Part shown: positions 25,710 to 32,881 of the stretch, one piece after another
Layout: every line of letters begins with the position of its first letter
Numbering within the stretch: the first letter of the stretch is position 1
NCBI GenBank assembly: GCA_026014735.1
Contig: JAOZHT010000003.1
Location: 186,001-250,000 of the forward strand
Reading direction: 5' to 3'
From: Candidatus Bathyarchaeota archaeon
GTDB taxonomy: Archaea > Thermoproteota > Bathyarchaeia > Bathyarchaeales > Bathycorpusculaceae
DNA: 64,000 nucleotides
The notes under the pieces: model-generated
The model's input: only the letters and a program-made list of their open reading frames with translations
Database searches by the model: none
Told to the model about the DNA's origin: nothing
Translations under genes and position numbers: made by a program

Positions 25710-26459
25710 TTGAACACGCACTTCAAAACCCAAGACATCGCTGTAATCGGCATCTGCTCAGCGTTATACGCGGTTTTAGGAATTTTAACAGCAAACGTCA
25801 GCTTCTACGGCATAGGCTTTTTGCCTGCAGTAGCCGTGCCCGCCATCTTCGCCGTTCTGTATGGGCCATGGGTTGGTGGATTAAGCGGAGCCATCGGCAT
25901 CTTCATCCGAGACATGTTTGTCCATGGCAACGCAGCTTTAAGCCTAGTTGCAGGAGTGCCCGCAAACTTCTTGTTATTCTTCATCATTGGCTACATGAGC
26001 CACAGAAACATTAGCTTAAAACAGGCCCTCGCTGGAATAGCTGTGGCTGCAGTGGGTCTACTGGTACCAACGTTGGTGTTTCTACCCGACTTTGAAGCCC
26101 TCACAGGCTTACCGTCACAGTTTATCCTACTCACCTTCGGCTTAACAATCGTTGCAAGTTTATCTATAATTGCCCTGGTCTCTATCCGATGGAAAGAATG
26201 GAGAAGCTACGCCATAGGTGCAGTGCTTGGGCAAATCGTTGGCGCCGGCTTGGTCGCAGTCACCGTGTGGCTAGTCAGCCCCCTATTCCTCGGATACTTC
26301 GGCGTGCCCTTCGCGGCATCGCTGGTTTTACCCCTCTTTGTCTGGACCTTTGCAACTGAAGTGCCCTTCATCCTACTTGTCGGACCACCCATCATAAAAG
26401 TCTGCTACAGAGCCTTCCCAAGCTTAAGACGCAACCAAAGCTCAAGGGACAAACCGTGA
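25710..26459 (+). CDS. ECF transporter S component, possibly pantothenate or precursor uptake
   Basis: TTG start. The 249-residue protein has about six membrane segments; the layout ICSALYAVLGILTAN...GIGFLPAVAVPAIFAVLYGPWVGGLSGAIG is typical of ECF substrate-specificity proteins. It overlaps pantoate kinase by 4 bp, so it is in the CoA operon; a pantoate/pantothenate-type substrate follows from context only. No EcfA or EcfT gene is in the window, as usual for the shared-module group. Upstream lies an AAGCTTAAGCTTAAG stretch of unknown meaning. Confidence 0.7.
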   Translation: MNTHFKTQDIAVIGICSALYAVLGILTANVSFYGIGFLPAVAVPAIFAVLYGPWVGGLSGAIGIFIRDMFVHGNAALSLVAGVPANFLLFFIIGYMSHRNISLKQALAGIAVAAVGLLVPTLVFLPDFEALTGLPSQFILLTFGLTIVASLSIIALVSIRWKEWRSYAIGAVLGQIVGAGLVAVTVWLVSPLFLGYFGVPFAASLVLPLFVWTFATEVPFILLVGPPIIKVCYRAFPSLRRNQSSRDKP

Positions 26460-27388
26460 GAAAGACTGCTAAGGCCTTCGCCCCCGGTGCCATCTCTAGC
26501 TTTTTTGAAATCCGCGATACCCAAAACGGCAAACCCATAATAGATCAACTTAAAGTCGGCGCCATCGGCGGAGGCTTCGGACTTAGAAAAGGCGTCTACA
26601 CCGCCTTAACTGTGGAGCCCGCGCAGGACACCCACATCAGCGTCACCATCAACGGCTTGTCAAGCCACGCTAAAACCACGCGGCATGTAGTCGAAGCGCT
26701 TCTTAATCGCACAGAACAAAAATACGCGGTGACGGTGGAGCATCAAATTGAGGTTCCCGTCGGTATGGGCTTTGGAACAAGCGCAGGTGGCGCATTAACC
26801 GCTGGGTTAGCCCTCAAAGAAGCCCTGGATTTGCCCTTGACTTACAATCAGGTGGGGCAAGCCGCGCATGTAGCTGAAATTCAGTGCCTCACGGGTTTAG
26901 GAACGGTAAGCTCGCTGAATTTCGGCGGTGGACTTATCCTCGTGACCCAAGCAGGGGCGCCGGGCATCTGCAAAATCGACCGAATCCCCATTCCGCCCAG
27001 CTACCAAATCGTAGTTGGCTACTACCGAGAGCGCATCTCCAAAAAATCCATCTTGGCATCACCTGAGAAAAAGCTGGAAATCAATGGGTATGGCAGAAAA
27101 GCCCTCAAAGCTATCCTTCAAAAACCCAGTCTCGCCAACTTTTTGGATTGCTGCTGGGATTTCTCGCAGAAAGCAGGCTTCGCAACCGAGGGCATCTGCA
27201 AACTAGTGGATGCAGCCAAAGCAGCGGGCGCAGTGGGTGCTGCCCAGAACATGATTGGCGAAGCAGTTCACGCCGTTGTGGATGAAGAGAGCGCTGTTGC
27301 GGTAGCAGAAGCTTTTAAGCAAACCTTGCCTTCAAATCAGGTGTTCATCACCGGAATCGATTTTCAAGGCGCAAGGCTGATAAAATGA
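26456..27388 (+). CDS. Pantoate kinase
   Basis: A 310-residue GHMP-family kinase beginning MRKTAKAFAPGAISSFFEI, the hallmark N-terminus of archaeal pantoate kinase. The ATP-binding loop is PVGMGFGTSAGGALTAG (about 101-117). With phosphopantothenate synthetase (not seen here) it replaces the bacterial PanC/PanK route: it phosphorylates pantoate before condensation with beta-alanine. Overlaps the ECF gene and coaD by 4 bp each. Confidence 0.85.
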   Translation: MRKTAKAFAPGAISSFFEIRDTQNGKPIIDQLKVGAIGGGFGLRKGVYTALTVEPAQDTHISVTINGLSSHAKTTRHVVEALLNRTEQKYAVTVEHQIEVPVGMGFGTSAGGALTAGLALKEALDLPLTYNQVGQAAHVAEIQCLTGLGTVSSLNFGGGLILVTQAGAPGICKIDRIPIPPSYQIVVGYYRERISKKSILASPEKKLEINGYGRKALKAILQKPSLANFLDCCWDFSQKAGFATEGICKLVDAAKAAGAVGAAQNMIGEAVHAVVDEESAVAVAEAFKQTLPSNQVFITGIDFQGARLIK

Positions 27389-27864
27389 TAAAATATGGGA
27401 AAGTCGCGGTCGGCGGAACCTTCGATCAACTTCACAGAGGACACAAAGCCCTATTAGATAAAGCCTTTGAGGTCGGCGAAAAAGTCGTCATAGGCTTAAC
27501 CTCCGATGAATTTGTCGCTAAAATGGCTAAACCCCACAGAACCGCCCCTTACGTTGAGCGGCTTAGAGCCCTTAAAGCCTACCTTGCAAAGAGGGGACTG
27601 GCAGAACGCGCAGAAATCGTCGCACTAAATGATCCTTTGGGTTTAACAGTTTCAGGCAAGGGCTTAGAAGCCATAGTGGTGAGTGAAGAAACAGCCAAAA
27701 TTGCCCAGTCAATCAACCAAAAACGCCTTGCCGCCGGGTTGGTGCCGCTGGAGATAGTAACCGTGGCTATGGTCCCCGCCGAGAACCACACACCCATATC
27801 GACCACGCGGATTCGCAGCGGAGAAATCAACCGCAATGGACGCCTGCTAAAGCAAACAGGCTAA
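27385..27864 (+). CDS. coaD: Phosphopantetheine adenylyltransferase, archaeal type
   Basis: A 159-residue nucleotidyltransferase with VGGTFDQLHRGHKALL (about 8-23, containing the HxGH site) and ISTTRIRSGEI (about 137-147) in place of the KMSKS-like signature. It adenylates 4'-phosphopantetheine to dephospho-CoA. The archaeal/eukaryotic form is distinct from bacterial CoaD. Last gene of the CoA operon; its stop is separated by one base from the end of the convergent regulator-like gene. Confidence 0.87.
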   Translation: MIKYGKVAVGGTFDQLHRGHKALLDKAFEVGEKVVIGLTSDEFVAKMAKPHRTAPYVERLRALKAYLAKRGLAERAEIVALNDPLGLTVSGKGLEAIVVSEETAKIAQSINQKRLAAGLVPLEIVTVAMVPAENHTPISTTRIRSGEINRNGRLLKQTG

Positions 27865-27865
27865 C

Positions 27866-28798
27866 CTACAGGATTTCGGCTACCACATTGATGGGTTTTG
27901 GGATAAGCGCCCGTAAATCCTCCAGTCTCTTCTCATCGATGGTTACAAGTACAACTGTGGCTGGACCCGCAGATTTCTCCAGGTCCAAACCAGGCACTTC
28001 CAACATCCGCAGTTGCCTGCCCACTCCATACGCCATCATCTTAGCTTCACCTGCGATGCCAAAGCCACCCACCGGGGCGATGTCATGAACGTATTTTCTC
28101 TGCGCAAGCTGCGTTACGTTTCTGAGGTCCGCTATTTCCCCATGAGCCTCCGCCGCAACCACTTCATCCCCGACTTTAGGTCGACCAATCGCCACAATTA
28201 AATCGCCAGGCAACGTCTTTCCTAACCGTAATTCATCCTCGTTTGCCAAGCCAACCACAGTTAAGCCAGCGCCCGTCTGCACCGCCTCGAAGTTGTCTTC
28301 AGTTTTCTCCATAAGAACCTGGTTGGGGTCTAAACCGATGCCTCGTGCTTCGCGGCTTATCCCCTCGATTATTTCGTTGCCCGTTGGCTCTTTCTCCACC
28401 CCCAAAGTCACTGATAAAAGCAGCGGAAAGGCCCCCGTTGCCGTAACATCCATCAACGCGACCCTCGCCAGGAACTTTCCCAGCACCCGACCGTCCACTT
28501 TTACTTTATCCATGACTTTTGGCCCCACTGACCCCATGGAGGTGGAGCCAGCGACGATGGCGTGTCCCGTTGGCATCTTTAGTATGGATACGTCTCCGCG
28601 TCGGGTGTAGCTGATCTGTGCGGGTTTAACTTGGAAGACGATGGGTCGAAGCATTGTGCCGACGTTTTCGGTTAAGTGCAGGTAGATGGTTAGGGCTTGG
28701 CGGAGAACTTCAGAGCGGGTTAAGCTGTGTTTTTTGGCAAGTTTATCTAGGTCTGAGATGACTTTGCCGGGTAAACGTACGTTTACGATTTCCAACAT
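27866..28798 (-). CDS. Ribbon-helix-helix/AIR-synthase-like fusion protein, putative regulator
   Basis: 310 residues. The first 45 form a CopG/NikR-like ribbon-helix-helix domain (EIVNVRLPGKVISDLDKLAKKHSLTRSEVLRQAL, in two stretches of strand and helices). The rest (about 60-310) resembles the PurM/ThiL/HypE AIR-synthase fold: MDVTATGAFPLLLSV, GLTVVGLANEDELRLGKTLPGDLIVAIG, and VGGFGIAGEAKMMAYG. These folds bind ATP or phosphorylated intermediates. The fusion suggests a DNA-binding protein controlled by a nucleotide ligand or by its own catalysis. Convergent with coaD. The RHH part is firm; the ligand is unknown. Confidence 0.65.
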   Translation of the reverse strand: MLEIVNVRLPGKVISDLDKLAKKHSLTRSEVLRQALTIYLHLTENVGTMLRPIVFQVKPAQISYTRRGDVSILKMPTGHAIVAGSTSMGSVGPKVMDKVKVDGRVLGKFLARVALMDVTATGAFPLLLSVTLGVEKEPTGNEIIEGISREARGIGLDPNQVLMEKTEDNFEAVQTGAGLTVVGLANEDELRLGKTLPGDLIVAIGRPKVGDEVVAAEAHGEIADLRNVTQLAQRKYVHDIAPVGGFGIAGEAKMMAYGVGRQLRMLEVPGLDLEKSAGPATVVLVTIDEKRLEDLRALIPKPINVVAEIL

Positions 28799-28906
28799 AG
28801 TTCACTGTAACACATATGTATTACGGATGGCAGGTTTATCCTTTGCCTTTCCAAAAAAATGCTGAATAATCAAAAAATTGGAAAAAAGAAAAGAAAAGGG
28901 ATCTGC

Positions 28907-31594
28907 TTACCCAAAGAAGGTAAACATCGAGTTTACGCCCGTCCATGAGAGGACTCGCCATGGCGAGTAGAAGTTGTAGAAGTTAAACGAGTAAGTCGTT
29001 GGTGCAGGCGTGGCTGTCGGGGTTGCTGTTGACTTGACGGTCGGTGTTGGAGTTGGCGTCTTAGTGGGTGTAGTTGTGGATGTTGGGGTGGCTGTAGGGT
29101 CGGTTGATGTTGAGTTAGAGGGGTTTTTTGATGTTGTCGACGTCGTTTGGGTGGGGCTCGGAGTTGCTGTCGGCGACGAACTGGCTGTTGGGGTCGGTGT
29201 GGCTGTCGGAGTAGCTGTAGGTGTTGGAGTGGGGGTAGCGGTTGGAGTTGGGGTGGGGGTAGGTGTTGCGGTTGGCGTAGCTGTTGGTTTAGGTGTGGGG
29301 GTTGGGGTGGCTGTTGGTTTAGGTGTCTTGGTCGGCTTTGGCGTAGCTGTTGGAGTAGGTGTAGGAGTTGGAGTCGACGTCGGCGTTGGTGTTGGTGTCG
29401 CGGTTGGAGTTGGCGATGGAGTGGCTGTAGGTGTAGGGGTAGCGGTGGGTGTGGCTGTTGGGGTCGGAGTGGCTGTCGGAGTAGCTGTAGGTGTTGGAGT
29501 GGGGGTAGCGGTTGGAGTTGGGGTTGGGGTAGGAGTTGCAGTTGGCGTAGCTGTCGGTGTGGCCGTAGGAGTAGGTGTAGGTGTTACAGTCGGCGTGGGG
29601 CTTGGAGATGGTGTAGGAGTAGCTGTCGGAGTTGGAGTTGGCGTCGTGGTGGGAGTAGAGATATCTCCACTCGATGATAGCTGAGCATTAGTTATGTTGT
29701 AGCTGCATGAAATCCCTTTCATCCCAGGGCGTAGGCTCCAAACAACCTGGCTAACATGGTTTAATGGAACGCCCACATTTCTCAAGTCAATGGTGTAATG
29801 TACAGGCGCTGAAGAGTTAGCCACACGCATGATGGTGCCGTCCTGGAGCGTAACCGCATGGCCATATTTGGTTGAAAGGTCACAGGCTGATTCCTCTGAG
29901 GGATTCCAGCCGTTGTTCGTCGCATCAAGAATAATTATAGATAGACCTGCGTGATCTTGAAGGTCTCCCTGCCAGAACTCGTCAGCCCAGAAATCAAAGG
30001 ACAAGTAGGGCGTGTTTCTTAGGTCCCAGTAGGGGTAGCCGTTTCCGTTAGCGATGGTGGGGTAACAGCCATAGCAGTCGCCTGGGATGTAACCCGTCAC
30101 GCCCGTCGCTGTTTGCGTCTGGGTTACTTTGCCCGTGCTTGCATCTGCTGGAACCGGCGTGATCCAGTATCTGCCGTTTAAGGGGTTAATGGTTGGGCTT
30201 TCCAAGACGGGTTGGGTGGGCGTTGGCGTAGGCGATGGAGTTGGAGTGGCAGTCGGCGTTGCCGTAGGCTGGCTTGTCGGCGTTGGAGTTACGGTTTCGC
30301 CGGCGTAGGCAGAGATGAATGATTGCCCCATTGTGTTAGGAGTATAGCCGCTTGACAGCATAGTTTCTCCAGAGAAGATGGCGCCTAAACCCGAATCGCT
30401 CAACCAATAATATGCGCATGCACCCACGCCTAAGTCGCGTTGAGCCAAAATCAGGTTTTGCCACCAAGTGCAATCGTTTTGCTTGTTGGTGGAGCTTGAT
30501 GTGCATGAGCCTTCTTCGTTGATAACTAAGGGGGCATTGACTCCCATGCTGCTGATGGCTGTTTGCACCTGCGATTTGAGGGTGCTGTAATCTTTTGCCC
30601 AGTACTTAGTTAGGTCAGTTGGCGAATAATAGTAGAAATGGGTTGTGTAGACAACGTTAGTTGGGTGCAGGTGGCTGTCGATGTCCGCTGCCCAGCTCAG
30701 GTCAGAGCCATAGCTGTTGGGGTAATAGCCCATTCGCCACTGCATAAAGATAAGGTTGGTTGCGCCTGTACCACGTATGGCACTATACATGGTTTGCAGG
30801 TATGTCATGTAGCCGCTTGGAATAGCTTCCGTATCTGCGCCGGTCCAGCCGGGTTCATTCCATGCCTCAAAGATTGCGTTAGGGTAATCTTTTAGGTTAT
30901 TGGCCATATCTGTCCAGAACCAGCTCCAAAACGCCTGCTCATTGTTACCGTAACCTGCATCAGAGAGGAACTCCTCGCCGGCATCGTCCCATCCCAAAAT
31001 CGGCAAACCCTGCCAGGCATAAGAGTCAGTTGCATATGGATCTATGTTAGAAGAGCTCGATGAGGGCGTTAGCATATAGGGCACAATATTAACGTAGATG
31101 CCATATTTGTTAGCTTCCTGGCATAGCGTACGCAGATATCCGCGGGTGCTAATGGGGGTAGTTTGGCCTGCGTAGTTTGAGTCTTCTTGTGAAGGCGCGA
31201 TGTTATCGCGGTAATACCAGCTGGGATATACAAACACGCGAATCATGTTCACATGCCACTGGCTCTGCAAAACCGAAAACGTCTGATCCATCACAGACGT
31301 GGGATTAGCATTCCATTGGTCACTCCACGCATCTTTTCCGCCTGACCCCCAAAGTATCAGGTTAGGCGCCATACCTGCAACGCCAACCCCCCGCAGATAA
31401 ATGGTGTTGCCGTTGGCATCCAAAATGTAGGAGCCGGACGTGTGAAGCGGCGAAGCCGTTGCTGCTTGAACAGTCGTTGTCGTGAAAACTGTAAGCATGC
31501 TTACAAGGAAGATTATGGAAAGACATATCGCTAAAGGTTTAGAGGTCTTTTTTTTGTGCAGAGTTTGCACTGAGGGTTTTAAATGTGCTCTCAT
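28907..31594 (-). CDS. Secreted GH5 glycoside hydrolase with Thr/Pro-rich linkers
   Basis: The ATG at 31594 follows GGAAGAGAG and a TATA element; the upstream ATG at 31633 lies before the expected transcript start. A Sec signal (basic n-region, hydrophobic core, VQA|A) is followed by a GH5 barrel of about 380 residues with acid/base EAWNEPG (Glu near 247) and nucleophile VINEEG (Glu near 360). A Thr/Pro linker leads to a 190-residue beta domain that may bind carbohydrate, then a second linker of nearly 200 residues of TPTPTATP type, then a hydrophobic 25-residue tail. Likely an extracellular cellulase or mannanase. The long linker contains an in-frame 270-bp-offset duplication (see findings). 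Confidence 0.8.
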   Translation of the reverse strand: MRAHLKPSVQTLHKKKTSKPLAICLSIIFLVSMLTVFTTTTVQAATASPLHTSGSYILDANGNTIYLRGVGVAGMAPNLILWGSGGKDAWSDQWNANPTSVMDQTFSVLQSQWHVNMIRVFVYPSWYYRDNIAPSQEDSNYAGQTTPISTRGYLRTLCQEANKYGIYVNIVPYMLTPSSSSSNIDPYATDSYAWQGLPILGWDDAGEEFLSDAGYGNNEQAFWSWFWTDMANNLKDYPNAIFEAWNEPGWTGADTEAIPSGYMTYLQTMYSAIRGTGATNLIFMQWRMGYYPNSYGSDLSWAADIDSHLHPTNVVYTTHFYYYSPTDLTKYWAKDYSTLKSQVQTAISSMGVNAPLVINEEGSCTSSSTNKQNDCTWWQNLILAQRDLGVGACAYYWLSDSGLGAIFSGETMLSSGYTPNTMGQSFISAYAGETVTPTPTSQPTATPTATPTPSPTPTPTQPVLESPTINPLNGRYWITPVPADASTGKVTQTQTATGVTGYIPGDCYGCYPTIANGNGYPYWDLRNTPYLSFDFWADEFWQGDLQDHAGLSIIILDATNNGWNPSEESACDLSTKYGHAVTLQDGTIMRVANSSAPVHYTIDLRNVGVPLNHVSQVVWSLRPGMKGISCSYNITNAQLSSSGDISTPTTTPTPTPTATPTPSPSPTPTVTPTPTPTATPTATPTATPTPTPTPTATPTPTPTATPTATPTPTATPTATPTPTATPSPTPTATPTPTPTSTPTPTPTPTATPKPTKTPKPTATPTPTPKPTATPTATPTPTPTPTATPTPTPTATPTATPTPTASSSPTATPSPTQTTSTTSKNPSNSTSTDPTATPTSTTTPTKTPTPTPTVKSTATPTATPAPTTYSFNFYNFYSPWRVLSWTGVNSMFTFFG

Positions 31595-31633
31595 ACGCTC
31601 TCTTCCTGAATGGATAGATATCTTGAGATTCAC

Positions 31634-31650
31634 GATATATTATATAAGCG
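31634..31650 (-). promoter_or_regulatory. TATA-box promoter of the GH5 gene
   Basis: On the minus strand it reads CGCTTATATAATATATC. It lies about 45 bp before the preferred ATG (31594), giving a leader of roughly 23 bases with GGAAGAGAG as ribosome site. Confidence 0.5.
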
Positions 31651-31887
31651 TGTTGTCTCGACCAGACTTTAGTAGAAATGTACAACGTAAATACATAAAA
31701 ATGGGAAATTGACCATTTCCCAACATGAAATCAAAATAAAAAACAACATCGTTTTTTAGTCTTTTATCTAAAAAATCTTGACAATATTTTTTAAAATTAT
31801 AGTTATTCTAATTCCTTTATACTATTACTCGTTGAGTACATGGGGTCCATCGGTGTATGCCCTGGGATAAGGGGAAAAGCACAAGTG

Positions 31888-31896
31888 TTATATGTA
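31888..31896 (+). promoter_or_regulatory. TATA-like promoter of the tubulin-like locus
   Basis: TTATATGTA about 35 bp before the ATG at 31928, followed by GAGAAGAGGG as ribosome site. The rest of 31595-31927 is AT-rich and shows no gene. The promoter would serve both 31928 and the tubulin-like gene. Confidence 0.4.
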
Positions 31897-31927
31897 TCTT
31901 TAATAGAAAATTGAGAAGAGGGTCCAA

Positions 31928-32875
31928 ATGAAAAAAAAGGTCTTAGCGTTAAGCGTAATTTTTTTGTTAACCAGTATCTTTATTACACAAATCTCGTCTG
32001 TCGGAGCGGTGGGGGAAGGCAGTTGGATAACCGGTTACTCGATCTATGATGCGCAGACTGAGCAGCTTTTGGCACAGTACAATGCGCAGACTAACACAAC
32101 AGATAGTTATCAGCCGATTTTGCCTGGAGCCAGCATAGAAATAGTTTTTGACGTTAACATCGTTGCTTCTGGATCAGGTGATCTCAAGTTAACTTCTGGC
32201 TTGTTAAAGCCGTCTTCCGGTCCATATTGGTCGCTTGAAAGTGACGATTACGAGTTAGGTTCAAGTTTTAGCCCCAACACCGCCTCGACGAAATTCAACT
32301 GGGTTGAAGGCCAATTCACCATGGCACTCTACGGCAAGATTCCCTCAAGCACCAACAACACCAAATCGATAGTTGCGATAAGCTTGTTTGGTCCATCAGG
32401 AGGAAAAGCGCTTGACAAGATCGTAATAACCTCGACCAGCGCAGAAATGGATAACTTCCTGATTCTTCTGAGCGAAAAAGAGGATAAGCTGCAGTCGATG
32501 GCCGATAGCGGCGTGGACCCCCTCTTTATAGAAATCTACACAAATATCCTCAATGCCGCTCAGGATGTGGCCAGCAACGGCGACGTTGAAGGCGCAGTTG
32601 CTATGCTCGATAGCTTGGACACTTCAGGGGAACCCGCAAGTTCAGCCATGCAAATGGTGCTGCTGCCCCTCGTCGGTGTTACCGCTGCGATTGCAGTGGT
32701 TTTTGTAGTCCTGTTCTTTAGGGCACGAGGCAAAGTCGGCTACTTCCAGCTTGTTGTGGAAGACCAAATCAAGGATCTTGAGGGGTTGTCGATGCGGGCG
32801 GCAAGGATTGACCGCTCTATGGCGGCTAACCTTGAGTCAGTTAAAGATAGACTAAAAAGATTAGTTGGGATGTGA
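31928..32875 (+). CDS. Signal-peptide/single-TM protein of the tubulin-like locus
   Basis: 315 residues: Sec signal (1-27, ending GAVG), a beta-rich outer domain (28-160), a helical region (165-235), one membrane span (about 241-265, VLLPLVGVTAAIAVVFVVLFF) and a cytoplasmic helical tail of about 45 residues. Topology: large domain outside, tail inside. The tail is placed to recruit the cytoplasmic tubulin-like protein encoded directly downstream in the same operon. The outer domain is not a family I know. Stop TGA is followed at once by TAA. Confidence 0.65.
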   Translation: MKKKVLALSVIFLLTSIFITQISSVGAVGEGSWITGYSIYDAQTEQLLAQYNAQTNTTDSYQPILPGASIEIVFDVNIVASGSGDLKLTSGLLKPSSGPYWSLESDDYELGSSFSPNTASTKFNWVEGQFTMALYGKIPSSTNNTKSIVAISLFGPSGGKALDKIVITSTSAEMDNFLILLSEKEDKLQSMADSGVDPLFIEIYTNILNAAQDVASNGDVEGAVAMLDSLDTSGEPASSAMQMVLLPLVGVTAAIAVVFVVLFFRARGKVGYFQLVVEDQIKDLEGLSMRAARIDRSMAANLESVKDRLKRLVGM

Positions 32876-32881
32876 TAACCT

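Noticed and set aside
29010-29684. Two long overlapping plus-strand frames (Gly/Val-rich and Arg/Cys-rich)
   Set aside because: They are the antisense of the Thr/Pro-repeat linker of the GH5 gene; the low-complexity composition explains the open frames.
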